A stretch of DNA of 64,000 nucleotides, taken from the NCBI RefSeq assembly GCF_022828475.1, contig NZ_CP059557.1, forward strand, positions 1,178,001-1,242,000, given 5' to 3'. Position 1 is the stretch's first letter. Each line of letters starts with the position of its first letter. Below are positions 42,200-50,691 of this stretch, one piece after another. The position numbers were made by a program, and so were the translations under genes. Source of the stretch: Saccharopolyspora gloriosae. GTDB lineage: Bacteria > Actinomycetota > Actinomycetes > Mycobacteriales > Pseudonocardiaceae. The notes beneath the pieces were generated by a model. The model was not told where the DNA came from. It worked only from the letters and a program-made list of their open reading frames with translations, and made no database searches.

Positions 42200-42277
42200 G
42201 TGCCCGGAAACTCCCGCCACGCAGCGTGGCGACCGGCCCGCCGAGGCATCGACATCGAAGCCGACAGGAGACGTCCA

Positions 42278-43921
42278 GTGACTCGCACGACCCCGACAGC
42301 TTCCCCCTTGGGCGACGAATTCCACGTCTACGACACCACGCTGCGCGACGGAGCCCAGCGGGAAGGGATCTCCTACTCGGTTCCGGACAAGATCGCGGTC
42401 GCCCGGCTGCTGGACTCCCTCGGCGTCGGCTTCATCGAAGGCGGCTGGCCCGGCGCGCTGCCGAAGGACACCGAGTTCTTCGCCCGCGCCGCCGCCGGTG
42501 AACTGGAACTGCGCCACGCCGCGCTCGTCGCCTTCGGCGCCACCCGCCGGGCCGGGGCGCAAGCGCACGAGGACCCGCAGGTGCAGGCGCTCGCCGCCTC
42601 CGGTGCCCCGGTCGTCACGCTCGTGGCCAAGTCCGACCGCAGGCACATCGAACGCGCGCTGCGCACCAGCGTGGACGAGAACTGCGCCATGGTCGCCGAC
42701 ACCGTGCGCTACCTGGTCGGTGAGGGGCGCCGCGTGTTCGTCGACGCCGAGCACTTCTTCGACGGCTACGCCCACGACCCGGACTGCTCGCTGCGCGTGC
42801 TGGAGGCCGCGGTGACCGCCGGCGCCGATGTGGCGGTGCTCTGCGACACCAACGGCGGGCAGCTGCCCACCGGGCTCGCCGACACCGTGCGGGAAGTCGT
42901 GGCGCGCACCGGATTCCGCGTCGGCATCCACTGCCAGGACGACACCTCCTGCGCCGTGGCGAACTCGGTCGCGGCGGTGCAGGCGGGCGCGACACACGTG
43001 CAGTGCACCGCGAACGGTTACGGGGAACGCGCGGGCAACGCCGACCTGTTCGCCGTGCTCGGCAACCTCACGACGAAGCTGGACATGCCGGTGCTGCCTG
43101 CGGGCAGGATCGCCGAGCTCACCCGCGTCTCGCACGCGCTCACCGAGATCGCCAACCTCGCCCCGGACACCCACCAGGCCTACGTGGGCGCGTCGGCGTT
43201 CGCGCACAAGGCCGGACTGCACGCCAGCGCGATCAAAGTGGACCCGGAGCTCTACAACCACCTCGACCCGGCCGTCGTGGGCAACAAGATGCGGGTGCTG
43301 GTCACCGAAATGGCCGGGCGGGCGAGCCTCGAACTCAAAGGCGCCGAGCTCGGGCTCGACCTGACGGACTCGCCGACGGCCGTCAGCGCAGCGGTGCGCA
43401 AGGTCAAGGAGCTGGAGGCGCGCGGCTGGTCCTTCGAAGCCTCCGACGCCTCGCTGGAACTGTTGCTGCGCCGCGAACTCACCGCGGCGGGCGACGAGGA
43501 CGCGGGCGAGCACGACGCACCGTTCGACCTGGAGTCCTACCGGGTGGTGCTCGATCACCGGCCGGACGGCGCGGTCGTGTCGGAGGCGACGGTGAAGGTG
43601 CACGTGGCGGGCAGCCGGGTGATCGCCACCGCCGAGGGCAACGGCCCGGTGAACGCGCTGGACGCCGCGCTTCGGGAGGCGCTCGTGCCGCGATTGCCGT
43701 GGCTGGACTCGGTGGAACTGGTGGACTACAAGGTCCGCATCCTCACCGATGCCTCCGGGACGGACGCGGTGACGCGGGTGCTGGTCGAGTCCCGCGACGG
43801 CGAGGACGAGTGGACCACGGTCGGCGTGCACGGCAGCATCGTCGAGGCGAGTTGGCTGGCCCTGTGCGACGCCCTCGCCTACAAGGCACTGCGGCACAAC
43901 GCGATCGCCGAGACGCGGTGA
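42278..43921 (+). CDS. cimA: citramalate synthase (CimA; 2-isopropylmalate/homocitrate synthase family)
   Basis: A 547-residue enzyme. The N-terminal TIM barrel has VYDTTLRDGAQREGISYSV, LCDTNGGQLPTG and GIHCQDDTSCAVANS with catalytic metal ligands; QCTANGYGERAGNADLFAV is typical of CimA. The C-terminal LeuA-type regulatory domain (DYKVRILTDASGTDAVTRVL) probably binds isoleucine. CimA condenses pyruvate with acetyl-CoA and opens a threonine-independent route to isoleucine. The isoleucine-rich leader upstream supports citramalate over isopropylmalate as the product. The GTG at 42278 has AGGAGA eight bases upstream. The FAH gene follows at 44044. Confidence 0.9.
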   Translation: MTRTTPTASPLGDEFHVYDTTLRDGAQREGISYSVPDKIAVARLLDSLGVGFIEGGWPGALPKDTEFFARAAAGELELRHAALVAFGATRRAGAQAHEDPQVQALAASGAPVVTLVAKSDRRHIERALRTSVDENCAMVADTVRYLVGEGRRVFVDAEHFFDGYAHDPDCSLRVLEAAVTAGADVAVLCDTNGGQLPTGLADTVREVVARTGFRVGIHCQDDTSCAVANSVAAVQAGATHVQCTANGYGERAGNADLFAVLGNLTTKLDMPVLPAGRIAELTRVSHALTEIANLAPDTHQAYVGASAFAHKAGLHASAIKVDPELYNHLDPAVVGNKMRVLVTEMAGRASLELKGAELGLDLTDSPTAVSAAVRKVKELEARGWSFEASDASLELLLRRELTAAGDEDAGEHDAPFDLESYRVVLDHRPDGAVVSEATVKVHVAGSRVIATAEGNGPVNALDAALREALVPRLPWLDSVELVDYKVRILTDASGTDAVTRVLVESRDGEDEWTTVGVHGSIVEASWLALCDALAYKALRHNAIAETR

Positions 43922-44043
43922 GGTGGGCCGCCGTTCGGGCGGGAACGGCCCGGGCGGCGGCACCGCATAGGCTGGGAGGGTTCGTTCCGTCCGAGCACGA
44001 GCGAGCCGAATGCGAAACAACCGGGAACGAAAAGAGGTCCGCC

Positions 44044-44820
44044 GTGCGCCTGGCCCGAGTCGCCCACTCCGATGGAGTGTCGTTCGTCGCGCTGGAACCC
44101 GATCCGTCCGCGCCGCAGGAGAAGGTGCTGGCCATCGAGATCGACCAGCACCCGTTCGGCGACCCCACCTTCACCGGGCGCAAGTGGCCGATGGCCGACG
44201 TCCGCCTGCTCGCGCCGATCCTGCCCAGCAAGGTGATCTGCGTCGGGAAGAACTACGCGGACCACGCGAAGGAGATGGGCGGTGCGGCGCCGGAGAACCC
44301 GGTCATCTTCATGAAGCCGTCCACCTCGGTGACGAGCCCGAACGCGCCGATCAAGCTGCCGCCGAACTCGGAACGGGTGGACTACGAGGGCGAGCTCGCG
44401 GCCGTCATCGGCCAGCCCTGCAAGGACGTTCCCGAAGCCCGCGGTCTTGAGGTGATCCTGGGCTACACGATCGCCAACGACGTCACGGCCCGGGACCAGC
44501 AGCAGGCGGACGGGCAGTGGACGCGCGCCAAGGGCTACGACACGTTCTGCCCGCTGGGACCGTGGATCGACACCTCCGTCGACCCGGCGGACCTGGGCTT
44601 GCGCACCGAGCTCGACGGGGAGCTCAAGCAGGAGTCGCGGACGTCGCTGATGCTGCACGACGTCGCCGGGCTCGTGTCGTGGGTCTCGCGCGTCATGACG
44701 CTGCTGCCGGGTGACGTGATCCTCACCGGCACGCCCGCCGGGGTCGGGCCGGTGCAGTCGGGGCAGAGCGTCTCGGTCTCCATCGACGGCCTGGGCACCC
44801 TCACCAACCCGGTGCAGTAA
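44044..44820 (+). CDS. fumarylacetoacetate hydrolase family protein
   Basis: A 258-residue FAH-fold enzyme (acylpyruvase/2-hydroxyhepta-2,4-diene-1,7-dioate isomerase type). Metal and active-site segments are VICVGKNYADHAKEMG, VIFMKPSTSVTSPN, VDYEGELAAVIG (Glu ligands), GYTIANDVTARDQQ (Asp) and VILTGTPAGVGPV. The actual substrate cannot be told; the same gene lies upstream of gltX in mycobacteria. GTG start with AGAGG upstream. Probably read from its own promoter or with cimA (122-base gap). Confidence 0.9.
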   Translation: MRLARVAHSDGVSFVALEPDPSAPQEKVLAIEIDQHPFGDPTFTGRKWPMADVRLLAPILPSKVICVGKNYADHAKEMGGAAPENPVIFMKPSTSVTSPNAPIKLPPNSERVDYEGELAAVIGQPCKDVPEARGLEVILGYTIANDVTARDQQQADGQWTRAKGYDTFCPLGPWIDTSVDPADLGLRTELDGELKQESRTSLMLHDVAGLVSWVSRVMTLLPGDVILTGTPAGVGPVQSGQSVSVSIDGLGTLTNPVQ

Positions 44821-44829
44821 CCCGCGGCA

Positions 44830-44943
44830 CAGGTGAATGTCGCGTTCGCCCAATAGGAATGGGCGCAGGAGGCGTCACCCGCCGAGGTTTTCCAGGTGAA
44901 TGTCCCGTTCGCCCAATGCGTGGGCTGATGGGACATTCACCTG
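44830..44943. repeat. palindromic repeat, family C, two tandem copies
   Basis: The second copy (44893-44943) is a near-perfect palindrome: CAGGTGAATGTCCC with GGGACATTCACCTG, and GCCCA with TGGGC inside. The first (from 44830) shares CAGGTGAATGTCGCGTTCGCCCAAT but its 3' arm has decayed. They lie between the convergent FAH and monooxygenase genes. Confidence 0.7.
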
Positions 44944-44952
44944 CTGCGGAGT

Positions 44953-46185
44953 TCACTTCCGCACCGCCTCGCGCGGTGGGCGTTCGCGGAGCGCTCCGTA
45001 AGCCAGCACGTACGGCGGGAGCATGCGCAGCGCGGGCATCCGCGTGATCAGCCGCAACGGGAGTGGCAGCCGGGCCGACCCGAAGTCGATGGCGCCGCGC
45101 AGACCGGGCTCGACCCCGTTGCGGTGCAACACCTTCTGCAACCCCTGGATCAGCACGGTCGTCGGCCAGCGCCTGCGTTGGATCGCCGCCACGTGCCTGC
45201 GGCGCAACCGGCCCTCCCGCAGCGGAGTCGCCAGGTGGCGGGCGGCGGCCACCGCGTCCTGCACGGCCAGGTTGATGCCGATGCCGCCGACCGGGGACAT
45301 CGCATGCGCCGCGTCCCCGATGCACAACAGGCCCGGAACGTGCCACTTGCTCAGCCGGTCGAGCGTGACGTGCAGCAGCTTCACGTCGTCCCAGTCCTCG
45401 ACCAGTTCGCGGCCGTCGTCCAGCCACGGCACGAGGTGACGCAGCCGCCGGTTGAACTTCTCGATCGGCGCGGACCGGCCGTCGGCGTCGGTGTTCTTCT
45501 CGATGATCGAGGCCGTCTGGTAGTAGTCGCCGCGGTCGATCAGCGCCGTGAACGTGCGGTCGCGGATCAGCCCGACCAGCCCGGACGGATCGTCTTCCTT
45601 GCGCGGCACCCGGAACCAGCGCACGTCCATCGGGGTGGGGAAGTCCCGCAGCCCGAGCTCCGGCAGCCGCCGGGCGAGCGAATCCCGTCCGTCGCAGGCG
45701 ACGGTGATGTCGGCGCGCAGCTCCCCGGTGGTGCCGTCGGCCTCGCGGTAGTGCACGCCGTTGACCCGGCCGCCCTCCCGGATCAGCCCGGTGACCTCGG
45801 TGCGCATCCGGAGTGAGAAGCCGTCCTCCTGCTTCGCCTCGTCCGCGAGCAGGTCCAGCAGGTCCCACTGCGGGACCAGCGCGACGTAGTTGTACTTGAT
45901 CGGCAGCAGCCGGAAGTCGCCGATGGTGATGAAACCGCCGTCTTCGCCGACGGGCAGCCGCACCGTCTCCATCCGGCGCTGCGGCAGCTCGGCGAACCGT
46001 TCCGCCAGCCCCAGGTCGTCCATGAGTTGCAGCGTCGTCGGATGCACGGTGTCGCCGCGGAAGTCGCGGAGGAAATCACCGTGCTTCTCCAGGACGGTGA
46101 CCCGCACCCCGGACCGGGCCAGCAGCAGACCCAGGACCATGCCCGCGGGACCCCCGCCGATGATGCAGCAAGTCGTGCGCTCCAT
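44953..46185 (-). CDS. FAD-dependent aromatic-type monooxygenase
   Basis: A 410-residue flavoprotein of the p-hydroxybenzoate hydroxylase fold. It has the FAD dinucleotide motif CIIGGGPAGMVLGLLLARSG, the ACDGRDSLAR (DG) motif and GDAAHAMSPVGGIGINLAVQDA (GD motif). Such enzymes hydroxylate or epoxidise small organic molecules with NAD(P)H. The substrate is unknown and no pathway genes are adjacent. The ATG at 46185 has GGAGTG upstream and starts exactly at the domain; the frame is open to 46281 but that part overlaps a palindromic operator. Control by an unlinked TetR-type repressor is likely. Confidence 0.88.
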   Translation of the reverse strand: MERTTCCIIGGGPAGMVLGLLLARSGVRVTVLEKHGDFLRDFRGDTVHPTTLQLMDDLGLAERFAELPQRRMETVRLPVGEDGGFITIGDFRLLPIKYNYVALVPQWDLLDLLADEAKQEDGFSLRMRTEVTGLIREGGRVNGVHYREADGTTGELRADITVACDGRDSLARRLPELGLRDFPTPMDVRWFRVPRKEDDPSGLVGLIRDRTFTALIDRGDYYQTASIIEKNTDADGRSAPIEKFNRRLRHLVPWLDDGRELVEDWDDVKLLHVTLDRLSKWHVPGLLCIGDAAHAMSPVGGIGINLAVQDAVAAARHLATPLREGRLRRRHVAAIQRRRWPTTVLIQGLQKVLHRNGVEPGLRGAIDFGSARLPLPLRLITRMPALRMLPPYVLAYGALRERPPREAVRK

Positions 46186-46222
46186 TGCGATCACTCCTAC
46201 CCGACGACGAACGCTGAGATCG

Positions 46223-46244
46223 TTATTCAACGTGCGTTGAATAA
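46223..46244. promoter_or_regulatory. palindromic operator upstream of the monooxygenase
   Basis: TTATTCAACG-TG-CGTTGAATAA, perfect 10-bp arms with a two-base centre, within a longer near-palindrome GAGAT...ATCTC. AT-rich against a very GC-rich background. It lies 38 bases upstream of the monooxygenase start and 67 bases before gltX. Size and form fit a TetR-family operator. No regulator gene is adjacent. Confidence 0.8.
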
Positions 46245-46310
46245 TCTCAGGGTGCTCCTTCCGGAGTCGCTGGTCAACCACCTCACCCCGCCGGATATGG
46301 TGGAAGCGTC

Positions 46311-47804
46311 ATGAGCACGCCAGAGTTCGCCACACCAGCGCCCGGAACCGTCCGCGCCCGGTTCTGCCCGTCACCGACCGGCACACCGCACGTCGGGCTC
46401 ATCCGCACCGCCCTGTTCAACTGGGCTTTCGCCCGGCACCACGAAGGCACCTTGGTGTTCCGCATCGAGGACACCGACGCCAGCCGGGACAGCCAAGAGT
46501 CCTACGACGCGCTACTCGAAGCGCTGCGGTGGCTCGGCCTCGACTGGGACGAAGGTCCCGGAGTCGGCGGCGAACACGGGCCGTACCGGCAGAGCGAGCG
46601 CAAAGAGATCTACGCCGACATCGCGCAGCGCCTGCTGGCCGCCGGTGAGCTCTACGAGGCGTTCTCCTCGCCCGAAGAGGTCGAAGCCCGGCACCAGGCC
46701 GCAGGCCGCGACCCCAAGCTCGGCTACGACAACTTCGACCGCGACCTCACCGACGAGCAGAAGGCCGCCCACCGCGCCGAAGGCCGCACACCCGTGCTGC
46801 GGCTGCGGATGCCGGAACACGACATCACCTTCACCGACCTCGTCCGCGGCGACATCACCTTCCGCGCAGGCACCGTGCCCGACCCGGTGCTGGTGCGCGG
46901 CAGCGGAGACGCGCTCTACACGCTCACCAACCCCGTCGACGACGCGCTCATGCGCATCACGCACGTGCTGCGCGGCGAAGACCTGCTCTCCTCGACGCCG
47001 CGGCAGATCGCGCTCTACGAGGCGCTGCGGCGCATCGGCGTCACCGACTTCATCCCCGAGTTCGGGCACCTGCCGTTCGTCATGGGCGAAGGCAACAAGA
47101 AGCTCTCCAAGCGCGACCCCGCTTCCGACCTGTTCCACCACCGGGACCGCGGATTCCTGCCCGAAGGACTGCTCAACTACCTCGCGCTGCTCGGCTGGTC
47201 CATCGCCGACGACCGCGACGTGTTCACCCTCGACGAAATGGTCGAAGCCTTCGACATCAGCCGGGTCAGCGGCAACCCCGCCCGGTTCGACCAGAAGAAG
47301 GCCGACGCGATCAACTCCGCGCACCTGCGGGCGCTCGCCCCGGACGACTTCGTGCAGCGCGTCGTGCCCTACCTGATCGACGGCGGCGTGCTCGACGACG
47401 AGCCGACCCAACAGCAGCTCGACACCGTGCGGGCCGCCGCGCCGCTCGTGCAGGAACGGCTCATCGTGCTCTCCGACGCCGTCGGCATGCTGCGATTCCT
47501 GTTCGCGGGCGAGGACTTCGCACCCGAAGAGGCCTCCGCGAACAAGGCGCTCGGCGAAGACGCCCGGCCCGTGCTCGACGCCGCCATCGGCGCGCTCGAC
47601 GCCCTTCCCGAATGGACCACCGAAGCCATCGAAGCGGCGCTGAAAGAGTCCGTCGTGGACGGACTCGGCATCAAACCGCGCAAGGCCTTCGCGCCCGTCC
47701 GGGTAGCCGTCACCGGCCGCACCGTCTCGCCGCCGCTGTACGAATCCATGGAACTGCTCGGCCGCGACGTCTCGCTGAACCGGCTCCGCCGCGCGCTCGT
47801 CTGA
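46311..47804 (+). CDS. gltX: glutamyl-tRNA synthetase
   Basis: A 497-residue class I synthetase. The HIGH-type motif is [18 protein letters not shown] and the KMSKS-type motif is [33 protein letters not shown] and [20 protein letters not shown] are characteristic. With gatCAB present, it probably also charges tRNA-Gln with Glu (non-discriminating), which fits the tRNA-Gln and tRNA-Glu genes 1.2 kb downstream. ATG at 46311. A strong hairpin follows the stop. Confidence 0.96.
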   Translation: MSTPEFATPAPGTVRARFCPSPTGTPHVGLIRTALFNWAFARHHEGTLVFRIEDTDASRDSQESYDALLEALRWLGLDWDEGPGVGGEHGPYRQSERKEIYADIAQRLLAAGELYEAFSSPEEVEARHQAAGRDPKLGYDNFDRDLTDEQKAAHRAEGRTPVLRLRMPEHDITFTDLVRGDITFRAGTVPDPVLVRGSGDALYTLTNPVDDALMRITHVLRGEDLLSSTPRQIALYEALRRIGVTDFIPEFGHLPFVMGEGNKKLSKRDPASDLFHHRDRGFLPEGLLNYLALLGWSIADDRDVFTLDEMVEAFDISRVSGNPARFDQKKADAINSAHLRALAPDDFVQRVVPYLIDGGVLDDEPTQQQLDTVRAAAPLVQERLIVLSDAVGMLRFLFAGEDFAPEEASANKALGEDARPVLDAAIGALDALPEWTTEAIEAALKESVVDGLGIKPRKAFAPVRVAVTGRTVSPPLYESMELLGRDVSLNRLRRALV

Positions 47805-47824
47805 TCAGCAGCACGATTCCAGCG

Positions 47825-47857
47825 ACCGGGTGATGTCCCCAGTGGACGTCACCCGGT
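47825..47857. terminator. hairpin downstream of gltX
   Basis: ACCGGGTGA-T-GTCC pairs with GGAC-G-TCACCCGGT around CCAGT. No T run follows, as in many actinobacterial terminators. Confidence 0.65.
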
Positions 47858-47946
47858 ACTGGTACCTCGACTAAACCGTGTCAGGCCAACGACTATCACC
47901 GTCTTGGCCGAGGCGGACACCGCCGGTGAACCCCTAGCCTCTCGGG

Positions 47947-48750
47947 GTGACATCCGTGCCGCACCCTCCGACCACGCCTGAACTCGGCCGCATCAAAGCC
48001 GTGTGCCTGGACATCGACGACACCCTTCTCGACAACGCCGCCTCCTCCCGCCTCGGCCTGCGCGCCCTCATCGGCAACGACGCCGCCTGGCCCGTGTGGC
48101 GCCACACCACCGAAGACCACTACGAGCGATACGTCGCAGGCGAAGTGGACTTCGCCACCATGTGCGTCGAACGCACCCGCGCCTTCTTCGCCGCCTTCGG
48201 CGAACAGATCAGCGACGCCGAAGCAACCGCCCGCGAAGACCACCGGATGGCCGCCATGCAAGCCGCCTGGTGCCTGTTCGACGACGCGCTGCCCTGTCTC
48301 GAATGGATGCGCGCCAGCGGCCTGCAACTCGCCGTCATCACCAACGCGCCCAGCGCCTACCAACGCAAGAAGATCAGCCGCACCGGACTCGCCGGAACCT
48401 TCGACAGCATGCTCATCTCCGGTGAACTCGGTGTCGCCAAACCGGATCCGCGGATCTTCCACGCCGCCTGCGACGCCCTCGACGCCGCCCCGCACGAAGT
48501 CGTGCACGTCGGCGACCGGCTCGACACCGACGCGCTCGGCGCCGCCGACGCCGGCCTGCACGGCGTCTGGCTCAACCGCAACGGCACCGAACACGCGCCG
48601 CCCGAGGGCGTATCCATGATCACCAGCCTCGCCGAGCTCCCCGAACTGCTCGTCTGCGACCTGCCGTTCGCCCCCGGAATCCCCGGCCGACCCGACCCCG
48701 GCGCCACGGCACCACACGAGACCACGCGCATCGGCGCGCTCACCCGCTGA
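47947..48750 (+). CDS. HAD family hydrolase
   Basis: A 267-residue haloacid-dehalogenase-type phosphatase. Motif I is VCLDIDDTLLDN with the two catalytic Asp residues, motif II VITNAPS, motif III Lys near RKKISRTGL and GVAKPDPRIF, and motif IV VHVGDRLDTDALGAADAG. A helical C1 cap lies between I and II. The substrate is probably a small phosphorylated metabolite; it cannot be named. Start GTG at 47947. The C-terminal 30 residues are Pro-rich. Confidence 0.85.
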   Translation: MTSVPHPPTTPELGRIKAVCLDIDDTLLDNAASSRLGLRALIGNDAAWPVWRHTTEDHYERYVAGEVDFATMCVERTRAFFAAFGEQISDAEATAREDHRMAAMQAAWCLFDDALPCLEWMRASGLQLAVITNAPSAYQRKKISRTGLAGTFDSMLISGELGVAKPDPRIFHAACDALDAAPHEVVHVGDRLDTDALGAADAGLHGVWLNRNGTEHAPPEGVSMITSLAELPELLVCDLPFAPGIPGRPDPGATAPHETTRIGALTR

Positions 48751-48955
48751 CCGAGCCCGGCCCGCGAGACGACGACGTCCACCCGCGACAGCACACCCGA
48801 AACCCAGCCCTCACCAGGGAAATCGACCCAACAGGGGGGTGCTGTCACGGCGGCGCGGGCCATGCTCTACTATTTTCATCAGCAAGGCGGACAGCGACAA
48901 ACAGGTCGGACTTCCTCCAGAAGCCCGGACATAGCTCGCTGGACACCGAAGCCGA
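48751..48955. other. leader region of the tRNA cluster
   Basis: About 200 bases. A TACTAT -10-like element lies at 48868-48873, in a local AT-rich patch. About 75 bases would then precede tRNA-Gln. No protein gene is convincing here. Confidence 0.4.
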
Positions 48956-49027
48956 TGGGGTATGGTGTAATCGGCAGCACGACTGATTCTGGTTCAGTTA
49001 GTCTAGGTTCGAGTCCTGGTACCCCAG
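48956..49027 (+). tRNA. tRNA-Gln (anticodon CTG)
   Basis: A 72-base cloverleaf. The acceptor TGGGGTA pairs with TACCCCA, the anticodon arm ACTGA-TTCTGGT-TCAGT gives anticodon CTG, and the T loop is GGTTCGAGTCC. Discriminator base G. It reads CAG codons. Confidence 0.95.
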
Positions 49028-49029
49028 CG

Positions 49030-49051
49030 GAACGATCAGTATTGATCGTTC
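49030..49051. repeat. hairpin between tRNA-Gln and tRNA-Glu
   Basis: GAACGATCA-GTAT-TGATCGTTC, perfect 9-bp stem filling most of the 31-base gap between the two tRNAs. It may be a processing site in a joint precursor. Confidence 0.6.
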
Positions 49052-49058
49052 GTTCTAG

Positions 49059-49131
49059 GGCCCCGTCGTCTAGCGGCCTAGGACACCGGCCTCTCACGCC
49101 GGCGGCGCGGGTTCGAATCCCGTCGGGGCTA
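49059..49131 (+). tRNA. tRNA-Glu (anticodon CTC), copy 1
   Basis: A 73-base cloverleaf. The acceptor GGCCCCG pairs with CGGGGCT. The anticodon arm CCGGC-CTCTCAC-GCCGG gives anticodon CTC, reading GAG. The T loop is GGTTCGAATCC. Copies 2 and 3 differ only at acceptor positions. Confidence 0.95.
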
Positions 49132-49445
49132 CAGAAGTGTGTTCAGCGCCCACCCCTTTGGGGTGGGCGCTTTTCCGTTTCCGCGCTTTGTCTGGGGGGC
49201 GACCCCCCAGGCCCCCACGGTGCGGGGGTTGGGTTTTGTGGGGCGGTTGTGCTTGGGGTGGTGGGGGTTTCGGCTCGCGCTTTGCGCATTGGCTGTGTGG
49301 GGTCGGGGTTTGTGGGGATTGGTGTGTGTGTGTGTGTGTGTGGGCTTGGGCTTGGGCTTTGCTTGGGCTTTGCTTGGGCTTTGTTTGGGGTGGGGGTGGG
49401 TGTTTGGGGGAGGGTGGGGGTGTTGTAAAGTTTCTTGTGTAGCGC
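49132..49445. repeat. tRNA-Glu spacer, first copy: terminator plus G/T-rich tract
   Basis: It starts with a terminator (49145-49174: AGCGCCCACCCC with GGGGTGGGCGCT, then TTT). From about 49190 the plus strand has almost no A and very little C. It contains (TG)10 at 49323-49342, three tandem CTTTGCTTGGG-type units, and six G runs between 49387 and 49421 that could form a G-quadruplex. A TAAAGT -10-like hexamer lies at 49426-49431, 15 bases before tRNA-Glu copy 2. No credible protein gene. Confidence 0.8.
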
Positions 49446-49518
49446 GGTCCCGTCGTCTAGCGGCCTAGGACACCGGCCTCTCACGCCGGCGGCGCGGGTT
49501 CGAATCCCGTCGGGGCTA
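49446..49518 (+). tRNA. tRNA-Glu (anticodon CTC), copy 2, hybrid acceptor
   Basis: A 73-base tRNA. The 5' acceptor strand is GGTCCCG (as copy 3) and the 3' strand CGGGGCT (as copy 1), leaving a T-G wobble at the third pair. The body is identical to the others. This mix is the expected product of unequal crossing-over between copies 1 and 3. Confidence 0.95.
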
Positions 49519-49834
49519 CAGAAGTGTGTTCAGCGCCCACCCCTTTGGGGTGGGCGCTTTTCCGTTTCCGCGCTTTGTCTGGGGGGCGACCCCCCAGGCC
49601 CCCACGGTGCGGGGGTTGGGTTTTGTGGGGCGGTTGTGCTTGGGGTGGTGGGGTTTCGGCTCGCGCTTTGCGCATTGGCTGTGTGGGGTCGGGGTTTGTG
49701 GGGGATTGGTGTGTGTGTGTGTGTGTGTGTGGGCTTGGGCTTGGGCTTTGCTTGGGCTTTGCTTGGGCTTTGTTTGGGGTGGGGGTGGGTGTTTGGGGGA
49801 GGGTGGGGGTGTTGTAAAGTTTCTTGTGTAGCGC
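49519..49834. repeat. tRNA-Glu spacer, second copy: terminator plus G/T-rich tract
   Basis: Nearly identical to 49132-49445. Differences are run-length changes only: GGTGGGG against GGTGGGGG, one more G before ATTGG, and (TG)11 against (TG)10. The terminator is at 49532-49561 and the -10-like TAAAGT at 49815-49820. Confidence 0.85.
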
Positions 49835-49907
49835 GGTCCCGTCGTCTAGCGGCCTAGGACACCGGCCTCTCACGCCGGCGGCGCGGGTTCGAATCCCGTC
49901 GGGACTA
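49835..49907 (+). tRNA. tRNA-Glu (anticodon CTC), copy 3
   Basis: A 73-base tRNA with acceptor GGTCCCG paired with CGGGACT, so the third pair is T-A where copy 1 has C-G. The rest is identical to copies 1 and 2. Confidence 0.95.
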
Positions 49908-49921
49908 CAGAGGTACAGCTG

Positions 49922-49963
49922 CTGGAGCCCCACTTCCTTTTGGGAGTGGGGCTCCAGTTTTTT
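49922..49963 (+). terminator. terminator of the tRNA cluster
   Basis: CTGGAGCCCCACTTCC pairs with GGGAGTGGGGCTCCAG (one wobble) around TTTT and is followed by TTTTTT. Confidence 0.92.
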
Positions 49964-49977
49964 GCTTGTTCTGCTTG

Positions 49978-50679
49978 TTATAGGCGGTTTTGCAGGCCCT
50001 CTGTTGCCGCTAGCAGGTCTGCTGCCCAGCGGGAGCCTGGGCGGCGGCCCATTCGGTCTATCGGGCCTGAGACCGAGATGGCTGCCACCACTCCGCCTTG
50101 GGAGTCCCTCACGGGGGCCGAGACGCTTGCTACGCCCGACTCCCGTTCTGCGACGCTTTGCGCCCAGCCCCTTCTTCTCACCTCTAGGAGAGTTCGCTCC
50201 CCGAAGACCGCTTCCGCCAGTACCGCGCGTTGTGTCGCCGGGTCCGCCCAGGCCGCCAAAACCTTGGCGCCGGAGCCGGCGACCATCGGAAGGGTGCTGC
50301 CGACGGGGACCGTGTCCCGCAAGCCGCTGGGAGGTTCCGCGGAAGCGATGCACAAGCGCTGCATGCCGTCCCTGCGGTAGAGCTGGACGCTTTCGCCGGT
50401 GATGTCCCGCAATTTGGGCAGGATCGTGGAGGCCGCCTCCAGCAACGGATCGACGGCGCCGCCCGCCAGCTCCGCCAGCGCGGCACCGGGGCGCCACCGC
50501 CCATCCGAACCGCGGCGCAGCAGGCGGTGCACCTCCAAGCCCACGGCCAGCCGATGCGCGGTCGCCCTGGGCAGGCCCGTGCGCCCGCACAACTCCGTCA
50601 AACCGCACGGTTCGCCCGCCACGGCCTGCAACACGGCCACTGCCTTGTCCAACACTCCGATGCCGCTATGCTGTCCCAC
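49978..50679 (-). CDS. ndgR: IclR family regulator of leuCD (NdgR/LtbR type)
   Basis: A 233-residue regulator. The N-terminal winged helix ([40 protein letters not shown]) is followed by the IclR effector domain ([41 protein letters not shown]). An IclR gene divergent from leuCD is conserved across actinobacteria, where NdgR (Streptomyces) and LtbR (Corynebacterium) control leuCD and related amino-acid genes. The GTG at 50679 is used. The 96-base gap to leuC contains an inverted repeat that could be the operator. Confidence 0.88.
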   Translation of the reverse strand: MGQHSGIGVLDKAVAVLQAVAGEPCGLTELCGRTGLPRATAHRLAVGLEVHRLLRRGSDGRWRPGAALAELAGGAVDPLLEAASTILPKLRDITGESVQLYRRDGMQRLCIASAEPPSGLRDTVPVGSTLPMVAGSGAKVLAAWADPATQRAVLAEAVFGERTLLEVRRRGWAQSVAERESGVASVSAPVRDSQGGVVAAISVSGPIDRMGRRPGSRWAADLLAATEGLQNRL

Positions 50680-50691
50680 GTACCGATACTA

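Noticed and set aside
49137-49831. Several frames of 75-140 codons across the tRNA-Glu spacers
   Set aside because: They run through tRNA genes and the G/T-rich tract; low-complexity Trp/Gly/Val/Cys text arises from base composition.
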